Assembly: GCF_019351405.1 (NCBI RefSeq)
Contig: NZ_JAHWZX010000003.1
Coordinates: forward strand, 124,001 to 188,000
Direction of reading: 5' to 3'
Origin: Stakelama flava
Lineage (GTDB): Bacteria > Pseudomonadota > Alphaproteobacteria > Sphingomonadales > Sphingomonadaceae
Length of the DNA stretch: 64,000 nt
Shown here one piece after another: positions 8,990-16,441 of this stretch. A program made the translations under genes and the position numbers. The notes beneath the pieces are model-generated. The model did no database searches, was not told where the DNA came from, and was given only the letters and a program-made list of their open reading frames with translations. How positions within the stretch are numbered: the first letter of the stretch is position 1; every line of letters starts with the position of its first letter.

Positions 8990-9897
8990 TGCTTCCTTTT
9001 TCGCGCGTCGCCATTATCGGACTGGGCCTGATCGGCTCGTCGATCGCGCGCGCGGTGAAGGACGCGATGCCGGGTGTCGCGCTTTCCGGCTTCGACGCCG
9101 ATGCGGATGTGCGCGAACGGGCGCGCGCGCTTCGCCTGTGTGATGACATCGCCGACAGCGCGGGCGCGGCCGTGACCGATGCCGATTTCGTCATCCTGTG
9201 CGTTCCGGTGGGGGCGATGGCGGCGGCGGCGCGCGATATCGCCCACGACCTGCCCGATGATGCGGTGATCAGCGATGTCGGGTCGAGCAAGGGAAGCGTC
9301 GTCGCGGCGCTGCGCGAAGCCTTGCCCGATGCCGCCATCGTCCCCGCCCACCCCGTCGCGGGGACCGAGCGCAGCGGGCCGGAGGCGGGCTTTGCCGCGC
9401 TGTTCCGCAACCGTTGGTGTATTCTTACCCCTCCCGAAGGAACAGACCCGCTCGCGATCGAGCGGGTGGGCGAATTCTGGAAGCGGCTGGGCGCGAAGAT
9501 CGAGACGATGGAACCGGCGCATCACGACCGGGTGCTGGCGGTGACCAGTCATTTGCCGCACCTTATCGCCTATACCATCGTCGGCACCGCGTCGGACCTT
9601 GAAGAGGTGACGAGCAGCGACGTCATCAAATATTCGGCCGGCGGGTTTCGTGACTTTACCCGGATCGCCGCATCCGATCCGACCATGTGGCGCGATGTCT
9701 TCCTGTCGAACCGCGAAGCGGTGCTCGACATGCTGCAACGTTTTTCGGAGGACCTGTCCGCGCTGCAACGTGCCATCCGCTGGGGCAAGGGCGACGAGCT
9801 GTTCGATCTGTTCACCCGGACGCGCGCGGTGCGCCGGTCGATCGTCGAACAGGGGCAGGACGATGCGCGAGAGGATTTCGGCCGGTCGCACGAATAA
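8989..9897 (+). CDS. Prephenate/arogenate dehydrogenase family protein
   Basis: NAD(P)-dependent TyrA-class dehydrogenase for tyrosine synthesis, 302 residues. It has an N-terminal Rossmann motif VAIIGLGLIGSSIA, the SDVGSSKGSV segment, the AHPVAGTERSGP substrate loop containing the catalytic His, and the helical C-terminal dimer domain with TSHLPHLIAYTIV. No chorismate mutase or ACT domain is fused. The ATG overlaps the hisC stop (TGATG), so the two are one operon. Prephenate versus arogenate preference is not readable. Confidence 0.9.
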   Translation: MLPFSRVAIIGLGLIGSSIARAVKDAMPGVALSGFDADADVRERARALRLCDDIADSAGAAVTDADFVILCVPVGAMAAAARDIAHDLPDDAVISDVGSSKGSVVAALREALPDAAIVPAHPVAGTERSGPEAGFAALFRNRWCILTPPEGTDPLAIERVGEFWKRLGAKIETMEPAHHDRVLAVTSHLPHLIAYTIVGTASDLEEVTSSDVIKYSAGGFRDFTRIAASDPTMWRDVFLSNREAVLDMLQRFSEDLSALQRAIRWGKGDELFDLFTRTRAVRRSIVEQGQDDAREDFGRSHE

Positions 9898-9918
9898 CGG
9901 TTGCGAACCGAACGGGGC

Positions 9919-10605
9919 TCAGCCGGGTTCCATCGCGTTGATCGCGCGATGCACCGCCGCTTCGATTTCCTTGCGCGGCAACCCCGGCGCGATCGGATCG
10001 CCGAAGCGAATGGTAATCGTGCCCGGTCGCTTCGCGCCGTGGCGCGGACACAGATGCCCGCTGTCGAGCGCGATCGGAACGACCGGCAGGGCAAGGCTGC
10101 GATACAGGCCAGCAAAGCCGGGGCGCAGCGGCGGCGTTTCGCCGGGTGTCACCCGCGTTCCTTCGGGAAAGATCAGCACCGGCCGCCCTTCGGCCTGCGC
10201 AGCCTTTGCATCGCGCATCATCGCGCGCAATGCGGTGGCAGATGCGGCGCGGTCGATCGCGATCACGCCATAGCGCTGCGCCGCCCAGCCCCAGACGGGG
10301 ATTTGCGCCAGTTCGCGCTTCATCACGACCGCCGGTGAATCGAGCAATCGCGCCAGTTCAAGCGTTTCGAACATCGCCTGATGCTTGGCGGCGTACAGCA
10401 CCGGCTGCGCGCTCGGCATGCCCTCCACGCGAACATGGATGTTCAGAAATATGCGCGCGCACCAGGCGTGAAACGCGGCCCAGCGGCGGGTGTAGCCGCG
10501 CAGCGCGCTGCGTCCGAACAGCGACACCAGCGGGGCAAGCGCGACAATGACCACCGACGCGCCGTAAAAAACCACGCTGAACAGGAAAGAGCGTAGCCGG
10601 TTCAT
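9919..10605 (-). CDS. 1-acyl-sn-glycerol-3-phosphate acyltransferase family (PlsC-like)
   Basis: Membrane-associated acyltransferase of phospholipid synthesis, 228 residues, with an N-terminal hydrophobic anchor (LFSVVFYGASVVIVALAPL). Block I reads KHQAMFE, so the usual HX4D is HX4E here. Block III FPEGTR is intact, and PVVPIALDS fits block IV. A Glu in block I is tolerated in part of the superfamily, so activity is plausible but the exact acyl donor and acceptor are uncertain. The ATG at 10603-10605 overlaps the stop of the YdcF-like gene by 1 nt (TGATG). It converges on tyrA. Confidence 0.88.
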   Translation of the reverse strand: MNRLRSFLFSVVFYGASVVIVALAPLVSLFGRSALRGYTRRWAAFHAWCARIFLNIHVRVEGMPSAQPVLYAAKHQAMFETLELARLLDSPAVVMKRELAQIPVWGWAAQRYGVIAIDRAASATALRAMMRDAKAAQAEGRPVLIFPEGTRVTPGETPPLRPGFAGLYRSLALPVVPIALDSGHLCPRHGAKRPGTITIRFGDPIAPGLPRKEIEAAVHRAINAMEPG

Positions 10606-11141
10606 CACCAACCCAGCCAAAGCGCCACGCGGCGCACCAGATATTTGTTATATTCGCGAAACAACATGCCCAGCCCGGCTTCGCTGGGCACCGGATCGCC
10701 GACCAGCGCGACATCGTCGTTCAGCGCATGGCCAAGTTCCATCCGTGCGCGCGGCATGTGCCAGCTCGATGTGACCAGCCGGACGCTGTGATAGCCGTGG
10801 GCCGCGACCCACCGGGCGGTTTCCTCTCCGTTCGACCGGGTATCCACCGCTTCGCGCCCCAGATCGACGCAGCAGGTGAACAGGCGCGGCGACACACGAT
10901 ATTCGATCGCCAGTTCGATCGGGCGAACGTCGCGGTCCACCCCGGTGATCAGCATCCGCTTCGCCGCGTTGCGCTGCATCAGCGCCAGTCCGCGATCGAT
11001 CCGGCCCGCGCCGCCCGTCGGCACGACGATGGCGTCGGTATGCGCCGTCCGGTCGTGTGAGCCGCCGAGCGAAAGCATGAACACGGCAAAGCCAAGCGCA
11101 TAAACGAGCACGGCAAGTGCCAGAAGGCGGCGGAAAATCAC
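10605..11141 (-). CDS. YdcF family protein (DUF218)
   Basis: Membrane-anchored DUF218 protein of 178 residues. A single N-terminal helix (LLALAVLVYALGFAVFML) is followed by the family core: TDAIVVPTGGAGRIDRGL, RMLITGVDR, DTRSNGEETARWV and TSSWHMPRARMEL. YdcF proteins are linked to envelope or peptidoglycan biology, but the reaction is not established. GTG 11139-11141 is chosen as the start because it overlaps the ftsX stop (GTGA) and begins the hydrophobic anchor; the longer open frame upstream overlaps ftsX out of frame and has no protein-like character. Confidence 0.85.
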   Translation of the reverse strand: MIFRRLLALAVLVYALGFAVFMLSLGGSHDRTAHTDAIVVPTGGAGRIDRGLALMQRNAAKRMLITGVDRDVRPIELAIEYRVSPRLFTCCVDLGREAVDTRSNGEETARWVAAHGYHSVRLVTSSWHMPRARMELGHALNDDVALVGDPVPSEAGLGMLFREYNKYLVRRVALWLGW

Positions 11142-12025
11142 AGCGTTCGCCCCAATGCCCGCTGAACCGAAAGGCGTGCCGCCAGCATGGCGAGAAGGGC
11201 GAAAAGAAACGGTATCGCGGCAAGGATCAGCCAGTCGCGCGGCTCCAGCACCATCCCGGAAATCGCGCCGCTGCCCAGCAGAGCGAGCCGCATCTGAAGG
11301 AACCAGCACAGCGCGAGTGCAGCGAGCGTCCCGATGACCCCGCCGATCAGCGTTTCGAGCGCAATCCTGCGCTGGAACAGGCGGGCGACCTGAATATCGG
11401 TGGAGCCGAGCATGTGCAGCACTTCGATCGTATCGCGATGCGTGTCCAGCCCGGTGCGCGCGGCGAGCAGCACCACCGCCCCCGTCGCGATCAGCATCAG
11501 GATAATCAGCGCAAGCGCGAGCAGCATCAGCGTCGTCAGAAAATCGCGCACCGGTGAAAGCCAAGTGGCGTGCCGATCGACCACCGCATGATCGCTTGCC
11601 TGCCGGGCGATGGCCGATATTCGCGCCACCATGGCGTCGCTTGCATCCGAAAGATCGACATCGATCATGGTCGGCATCGGCAGGTCGGCGTCCAGCCCCG
11701 CTTCGCCGAGCCAGGGTTTCAGCAGCGCGTTCAGCCGTTCGGGCGGCACCTGTTCCACCCGTTTCACGCCCGGAAATCCTTCAAGTCGGTCGAGGATCGC
11801 CGCGGTGGCGGCATCGCGCGCGGCGGTGTCAGCCTCAACCACCTGCACCGTCAATCGGCCGGCCAGTTCGTTGTCCAGCGATGTCGCGGCGTGAACGGTG
11901 CCGAGGCCAAGCCCGGCGGCAAGTACGGTCAGGAAGATCATGATCGCCATGATCCAGACCATGACCAGCGTGCGCCGGTTATCGTCGAGCAGGCGGCGGG
12001 CGGGAGCGGAGGGGCCGAGTGCCAT
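11138..12025 (-). CDS. ftsX: Cell division protein FtsX
   Basis: Permease-like partner of FtsE. It works at the division septum and controls periplasmic peptidoglycan hydrolases rather than transporting a solute. The 295 residues show the FtsX layout: a short cytoplasmic start, helix 1 (LVMVWIMAIMIFLTVLAAGL), a periplasmic domain from about residue 45 to 165 containing LDRLEGFPGVKRVEQV, then three helices including LMLLALALIILMLIATGAVVLLA. The GTDI-type loop before the third helix reads MLGSTDIQVARLFQRR, the conserved FtsX segment. ftsE ends 5 nt upstream. Confidence 0.92.
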   Translation of the reverse strand: MALGPSAPARRLLDDNRRTLVMVWIMAIMIFLTVLAAGLGLGTVHAATSLDNELAGRLTVQVVEADTAARDAATAAILDRLEGFPGVKRVEQVPPERLNALLKPWLGEAGLDADLPMPTMIDVDLSDASDAMVARISAIARQASDHAVVDRHATWLSPVRDFLTTLMLLALALIILMLIATGAVVLLAARTGLDTHRDTIEVLHMLGSTDIQVARLFQRRIALETLIGGVIGTLAALALCWFLQMRLALLGSGAISGMVLEPRDWLILAAIPFLFALLAMLAARLSVQRALGRTL

Positions 12026-12030
12026 TGCGG

Positions 12031-12738
12031 TTATTCCTCGACCCGGCGCGGGGGGTGGCGCAGCAATCCGGTGGGATCGCTGATCCGTCCGTTGTCGAGC
12101 CGCATCATCTGCGCATGGCCGACGCGGTTGATCAGGTGAAAATCATGCGTCGCGACGACGATCGTCGTGCCGAGCCGGTTGAGCGATTCGAACAGGTGGA
12201 GAAGCCGCTCCGCCATGGCGGGATCGACGTTGCCGGTCGGTTCGTCAGCGACCAGAATTTCAGGGCGGCCGATCACGGCGCGCGCGATCGCGATGCGCTG
12301 CTGCTCGCCGCCCGACAGGGTGGGTGGTTTGGCGCGGCCGCGTTCGGTCAGGCCGACCCAGGCGAGCATTTCGCGCACCGGCGCCTCGATCTCGCTTTCG
12401 GGCATGCCGGCGATGCGCAGCGGAAGCGCGATATTGTCATAGGCCGAAAGATGCGGGACAAGGCGGAAATCCTGGAACACCACGCCGATTCGGCGGCGAA
12501 AGCCGGGCAGCCGTTTGCGCGGCAGCGTCACCGCATCCTCCCCGAACAGGCGGATCACGCCGCGCGTCGGGCGCCGTGCGAGATAAAGCAGCTTCAGAAG
12601 CGATGTCTTGCCCGCACCCGACGCGCCGGTAAGGAAATAGAACGCGCCGGCCGCCAGCGTAAAGCTGACATCCGACAGCGTTTCCGGTCCCGTGCCATAA
12701 CGCAGGCCGACATTTTCGAATTGAACGATATTCGCCAT
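12031..12738 (-). CDS. ftsE: Cell division ATP-binding protein FtsE
   Basis: ABC-type ATPase of the FtsEX septal complex, 235 residues. Walker A is TGASGAGKTSLLKL, the Q-loop is VFQDFRLVPHL, the ABC signature is LSGGEQQRIAIARA, Walker B is EILVADEPTGNVD and the switch His is in VATHDFHL. The VFQDFRLV and GNVD phrases are typical of FtsE among ABC ATPases. The ATG at 12736-12738 gives the standard MANIVQFENVGLRYG start. It is the first gene of a run ftsE-ftsX-ydcF-plsC with overlaps or gaps of a few bases. Confidence 0.95.
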   Translation of the reverse strand: MANIVQFENVGLRYGTGPETLSDVSFTLAAGAFYFLTGASGAGKTSLLKLLYLARRPTRGVIRLFGEDAVTLPRKRLPGFRRRIGVVFQDFRLVPHLSAYDNIALPLRIAGMPESEIEAPVREMLAWVGLTERGRAKPPTLSGGEQQRIAIARAVIGRPEILVADEPTGNVDPAMAERLLHLFESLNRLGTTIVVATHDFHLINRVGHAQMMRLDNGRISDPTGLLRHPPRRVEE

Positions 12739-12912
12739 TCGCGGCTCTCGGCGCGCTTTCCCGTGACCTGTGCTACCCGCGACATGCCTTCGCACGTCCG
12801 GCCCGCGCGCTCAAGCAATGGCCGACAACTCTTGCCAGCACAGCCCTTTGCGTGCTTAGAATCATCGCACCCGCCCCCTGCCAGAACTTCTGCCCGCGAA
12901 AAGACCGGTTCG

Positions 12913-13662
12913 ATGATCCTCGAATGCGCCGAGTGCCACACCCGCTATCAGGTTCCCGACAATGCGATCGGTCCCGAAGGGCGCACCGTGCGCTGCGCCA
13001 GTTGCAAGCATAGCTGGTTTCAGCCGCCGCCGCTTGTCACCGACCGGGTGGCCGTGCCGGAAAAGCGCGTTGCCGCGCCTGCCTCTGCTCCCGCGCCGGT
13101 TCCGGCCGCTCCCGCTTCGCCGGCGCCGGTGCATCGCTTCGTCGATGACGCGGTCGCGCCGCGTGGTCCCGGTTCGTCGGTCGGCTATGATCCCTTTGCG
13201 CAGGAACCGCTGTTGCGCGCGCGGCGCAATCCGGCGCGGCGCTGGACGGCGGCGGCGCTGCTGGCGGGGATCGTGATGCTGCTTGCGACCGGCGCGCTCT
13301 TCTATTTCGACGCGCCGGGAATAGCGGCGCAGCTCGGCCTGTCGACCGGCGATGCGCAGACCCCGCTTCGCTTCAGCGGCACGAAGATCGATCGCGGCAT
13401 GCTGTCGAGCGGCAACGAATTGTTCGCCGTGTCGGGCCGGATCGAAAACCCAAGTGCGCAGCGCCAGCGCGTCCCCGACATCCGGGCGGAACTTCGCGAC
13501 GATCAGGGCGATCAGGGGCGGCTTGTCTATAGCTGGACGATCACCCCGCCGCAGCGGACGCTGGGTCCGGGGCAGAACCTGTCGTTCAACAGCGCGAAGC
13601 TGGACGTGCCGGCGGCATCCAAGACGCTGGAGCTGAGCTTCGTCGGTGAAAACGGGCAATAG
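12913..13662 (+). CDS. MJ0042-type zinc-ribbon membrane protein
   Basis: A 249-residue protein with an N-terminal zinc ribbon of two CxxC pairs (CAEC near residue 5 and CASC near residue 28). A Pro/Ala-rich linker follows, then one transmembrane helix around residues 115-135 (TAAALLAGIVMLLATGALF). The C-terminal beta-rich periplasmic domain of about 100 residues reads like DUF3426 (SGRIENPSAQRQRVPDIRAE). It is common in alphaproteobacteria near ftsEX, with no established function. ATG 12913 places the ribbon at the very start; the longer open frame upstream crosses ftsE antisense. Confidence 0.85.
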   Translation: MILECAECHTRYQVPDNAIGPEGRTVRCASCKHSWFQPPPLVTDRVAVPEKRVAAPASAPAPVPAAPASPAPVHRFVDDAVAPRGPGSSVGYDPFAQEPLLRARRNPARRWTAAALLAGIVMLLATGALFYFDAPGIAAQLGLSTGDAQTPLRFSGTKIDRGMLSSGNELFAVSGRIENPSAQRQRVPDIRAELRDDQGDQGRLVYSWTITPPQRTLGPGQNLSFNSAKLDVPAASKTLELSFVGENGQ

Positions 13663-13781
13663 CGCGCAAGATCGGCGGCAACGTTGCGGCTGGCGGACCG
13701 TGCCGAGCCCGACAGACCGATTGATCTGCGCTCCGGCTTGGCTAAAGGTCGAACGCGAAACGAAAATGCCGAGGAAAGTTG

Positions 13782-14672
13782 ATGTCGCAGGTCAATCTCA
13801 AGACTGTGTTGAATATCTTGCAGGACGAACGCAACGCGGTTCTTCGCGAATGGGTTGAACAGGCGGGCGAAGACGGCGGCAAGCGCAGCGACCTTTTTTC
13901 CGAAAAGGAAGAACGCGATCAGGCGGATACGCTGTTGCGCGCCTTTGCCAGCGGGGTGCGCGACGGGTATCGCGACGGCAATTTCGATCTTCAGGACGAA
14001 TATTGGACCGACCTGCGCGGCATCCTGTCCGAAATAACGCATGAGCGTGTCGAGCGCGGCGTGCTTCCCGGTGAAATGGCCGCGCTGGTCCTCGCGCTGA
14101 AAACGCCGTTGTTCGAACGGTTGAAGACCCGGCTGGGGGACGAACCCGACCGGCTGGTCGATGAAATCCTGCTGATCACCAAGGCGATCGACGCCTTCGC
14201 CATTTATACGAGCGAGGTGTTCATCGCCGAGCGCGATGCGGTGATCGAGCGCCAGCGCGACGAGATGCTGGAACTGTCCACGCCGGTGGTCGAGCTGTGG
14301 GACAAGGTGCTCACCCTTCCGCTGATCGGAACGCTCGACAGCCTGCGCGCGCAGGAAGTCATGGAAAGCCTGTTGCAGGCGATCGTCGACCGGCAGGCGG
14401 AGGTCGTCATCGTTGACATCACCGGTGTGAAGACGGTCGACACGCAGGTCGCGCAGCACCTGTTGCGCACGGCGGCTGCGGTCCGCCTGATGGGCGCGCA
14501 ATGCCTGGTGAGCGGCATCAGCCCGAAAATCGCGCAGACCATGGTGCAGCTCGGCGTCGATGTCGGAGAGGTTCGCACGCGCTCGTCGATCCGCAACGCG
14601 CTGACCGATGCGCTGACCGCGGTAGGTGTCGAAATCCGGCCGATCGAATCGCATGGCGGACGGCGCGGATGA
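13782..14672 (+). CDS. RsbR-type stressosome sensor with STAS domain
   Basis: Stressosome scaffold/sensor protein, 296 residues. Residues 1-150 form the helical non-haem-globin-like input domain; residues 165-285 form the STAS domain. The region PLIGTLDSLRAQ aligns with the Bacillus RsbRA segment holding phospho-site Thr171, here Ser187. TGVKTVDTQVAQHLL aligns with the Thr205 segment, here Thr221. The later LVSGISPKIAQTMVQLGVD matches the conserved STAS helix. GAGGAAAG precedes the ATG at 13782. The next gene overlaps by 4 nt, opening a five-gene cassette. The stimulus sensed is unknown. Confidence 0.88.
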   Translation: MSQVNLKTVLNILQDERNAVLREWVEQAGEDGGKRSDLFSEKEERDQADTLLRAFASGVRDGYRDGNFDLQDEYWTDLRGILSEITHERVERGVLPGEMAALVLALKTPLFERLKTRLGDEPDRLVDEILLITKAIDAFAIYTSEVFIAERDAVIERQRDEMLELSTPVVELWDKVLTLPLIGTLDSLRAQEVMESLLQAIVDRQAEVVIVDITGVKTVDTQVAQHLLRTAAAVRLMGAQCLVSGISPKIAQTMVQLGVDVGEVRTRSSIRNALTDALTAVGVEIRPIESHGGRRG

Positions 14673-15049
14673 TGAATCCCGCGTCGATCTATCTGGTTGA
14701 AGGGATATTGCTGGTTTCGATCCGGCAGGATGTCACCGATACCGACATCATCGATCTGCAGGACGTGCTTGCCGGCCGGATCGCCGAAACCGGCGCTGCC
14801 GGCGTCGTGATCGATATTTCCGAACTGGAAATCGTCGATACCTTTGTCGGCCGGGTGCTGGCGCAGGTCACCGGCATCGCACGACTGCTGGATGCGGAGA
14901 CATTCGTGGTGGGAATGCGCCCGGCCGTCGCGATGACGCTGGTCGAACTGGGCATGTACCTGCCCGAAAACCGTACCGCGCTGACGCTCACCCATGCGCT
15001 GGAAATCATGAAAAGGGCGCGGCCTGGTGATCCTGACGGGCGGGCGTAA
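14669..15049 (+). CDS. RsbS-type stressosome STAS protein
   Basis: Stand-alone STAS domain (126 residues) that together with RsbR forms the stressosome core and holds RsbT. It aligns well with Bacillus RsbS: LVEGILLVSIRQ, ETGAAGVVIDISELEIVDTFVG and RPAVAMTLVELG. The RsbS phospho-acceptor Ser59 lies in a DSF motif; here the motif is DTF, so Thr58 takes its place, a conservative change to another kinase target. The ATG at 14669 overlaps the RsbR stop (ATGA); a second ATG follows immediately at 14672. Confidence 0.9.
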   Translation: MMNPASIYLVEGILLVSIRQDVTDTDIIDLQDVLAGRIAETGAAGVVIDISELEIVDTFVGRVLAQVTGIARLLDAETFVVGMRPAVAMTLVELGMYLPENRTALTLTHALEIMKRARPGDPDGRA

Positions 15050-15446
15050 GGTTTTTTCGGTGGAACTGCGATCGGACCGCGACGTCGCTATCGCCAGGCG
15101 CAGGGTTGGCGATTTCATGAAGGAACAGGGCAGCCGCGAACTGATGCAGGCTCGCTTCGTCACCGCCGTCAGCGAAGTCGCGCGCAACGCCGTCGTGCAT
15201 GGTGGCGGCGGTTCGCTTGGCGTCTTTTCATTTCCCGACAGGCGGCTTGTCGGGGTCGAATGCCGCGATTCGGGACGTGGCATCGCTGATATCGACGCGG
15301 CGATGGTGGACGGCTTTTCGACGCGCAACAGCCTGGGCCGTGGCCTGGGCGGTGCGAAGCGGCTTTCCGATGCGTTCGAGATCGAAAGCAGGCCCGGCAC
15401 CGGCACCGTCGTCCGCCTGACCGGCCTGTTGCAGACGCGGCGATGA
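15027..15446 (+). CDS. RsbT-type serine/threonine kinase
   Basis: GHKL-fold protein kinase (139 residues) of the RsbT/RsbW class, expected to phosphorylate RsbR and RsbS on stress, be released from the stressosome and act on the next partner. ATP-site motifs: N-box SEVARNAVVHGG, G1 box ECRDSGRGI and G2 box GRGLGGAKRL. The GTG at 15027 lies inside the rsbS gene, a 23-nt overlap; GTG at 15060 is a shorter alternative that keeps the whole domain. It overlaps the next gene by 4 nt (ATGA). Confidence 0.88.
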   Translation: MILTGGRKVFSVELRSDRDVAIARRRVGDFMKEQGSRELMQARFVTAVSEVARNAVVHGGGGSLGVFSFPDRRLVGVECRDSGRGIADIDAAMVDGFSTRNSLGRGLGGAKRLSDAFEIESRPGTGTVVRLTGLLQTRR

Positions 15447-16441
15447 TCGGCTGGCTGAAGATCGGCGATCCCAGCGCCGTGGCGGAGGCGCGCCGCCGCG
15501 CGCGGCGCACCGCTTCGCTGCTCGGTTTCGATCCCTACAGGCTGGAAAATATCGCCATCGTCGCAACGGAGATCGCGCAGAATATTTTGCGGCACGGCGG
15601 CGGCGGCAAGATGCTGGTGCAGCTGTTCGGCCCGCCGGGCGACGAAAAACTCTATCTGATCGGCATTGATGAAGGCCCCGGCATCCGGCGGGTGGACCGG
15701 ATGCTGGAGGACGGGGTGAGTACCGGGGGATCGGCGGGCACCGGTCTCGGCGCGATCCGGCGTCTGTCCGACCGGATGGATATCGACACCGCGCCCGGTG
15801 CGGGGACGGTGGTGACCGCCGAATTCACAAGCGACAGCGCCGATCCGGCATGGGACCATACCGGCCTGCGCATTCCCTATCCGGGCGAACAGAAATGCGG
15901 CGATGCCGTGGCGGCGCGCGTCGCGGGCGCAAAGGCCTGGTATCTGGTGTGCGACGGGCTGGGCCATGGCGTGAAGGCGGCAAGCGCTGCTTCGGCGGCG
16001 AAGGCGCGCTTTCTGGAAACACCGGCGGATGATCCGGTCGCCATCCTCGACACCATGAACGAGGCGCTGGAGGGAACGCGCGGCGCGGTTGCGGCGGTGG
16101 TCCGCATCGACCGGGCGAGCGCGCGGCTCGATTACGCCGCGATCGGCAATATCACGACCATGATCGTTCAGGATCGGGTGTCGCGGCGTCTGGCGGTGCG
16201 CGACGGTCTGTTGGGCGGGCGTCGCACCTCTCCACATGAAGAATCGGCGGAAATCGGGGCCGATGCGATGGTTTTGATGCATTCGGACGGACTGGCGACC
16301 CTGCGGCGGGTGTCGGAACGTCCCACGCTTATGCAGCGAAGCAGTACGGTAGTCGCGGCGCGATTGCTTGCCGAGGCGACGCGCGGGCGCGATGATTCGA
16401 GCATATTGGTGACGAGAATGCGGGCGGCGAGGGCGCTTTGA
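15443..16441 (+). CDS. HATPase-SpoIIE phosphatase fusion (RsbX-like)
   Basis: Two-domain protein of 332 residues. Residues 1-130 are a GHKL ATPase of the RsbT/RsbW type (ATEIAQNILRHGGG, GIDEGPGIRR, GTGLGAIRRLSDRMD). Residues 140-330 are a PP2C-like SpoIIE/RsbX phosphatase with the metal-binding acids in QKCGDAVA, CDGLGHG, HSDGL and DDSSILV. The Bacillus RsbX that resets the stressosome has only the phosphatase part, so this is an enlarged version that may both bind a STAS partner and dephosphorylate it. ATG 15443 overlaps rsbT; the gene ends in the TTGA overlap with the kinase gene. Confidence 0.87.
   Translation: MIGWLKIGDPSAVAEARRRARRTASLLGFDPYRLENIAIVATEIAQNILRHGGGGKMLVQLFGPPGDEKLYLIGIDEGPGIRRVDRMLEDGVSTGGSAGTGLGAIRRLSDRMDIDTAPGAGTVVTAEFTSDSADPAWDHTGLRIPYPGEQKCGDAVAARVAGAKAWYLVCDGLGHGVKAASAASAAKARFLETPADDPVAILDTMNEALEGTRGAVAAVVRIDRASARLDYAAIGNITTMIVQDRVSRRLAVRDGLLGGRRTSPHEESAEIGADAMVLMHSDGLATLRRVSERPTLMQRSSTVVAARLLAEATRGRDDSSILVTRMRAARAL

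Noticed and set aside
12019..12912. A long plus-strand extension of the zinc-ribbon gene back across ftsE
   Set aside because: The region is antisense to ftsE; the ribbon motif begins exactly at ATG 12913.
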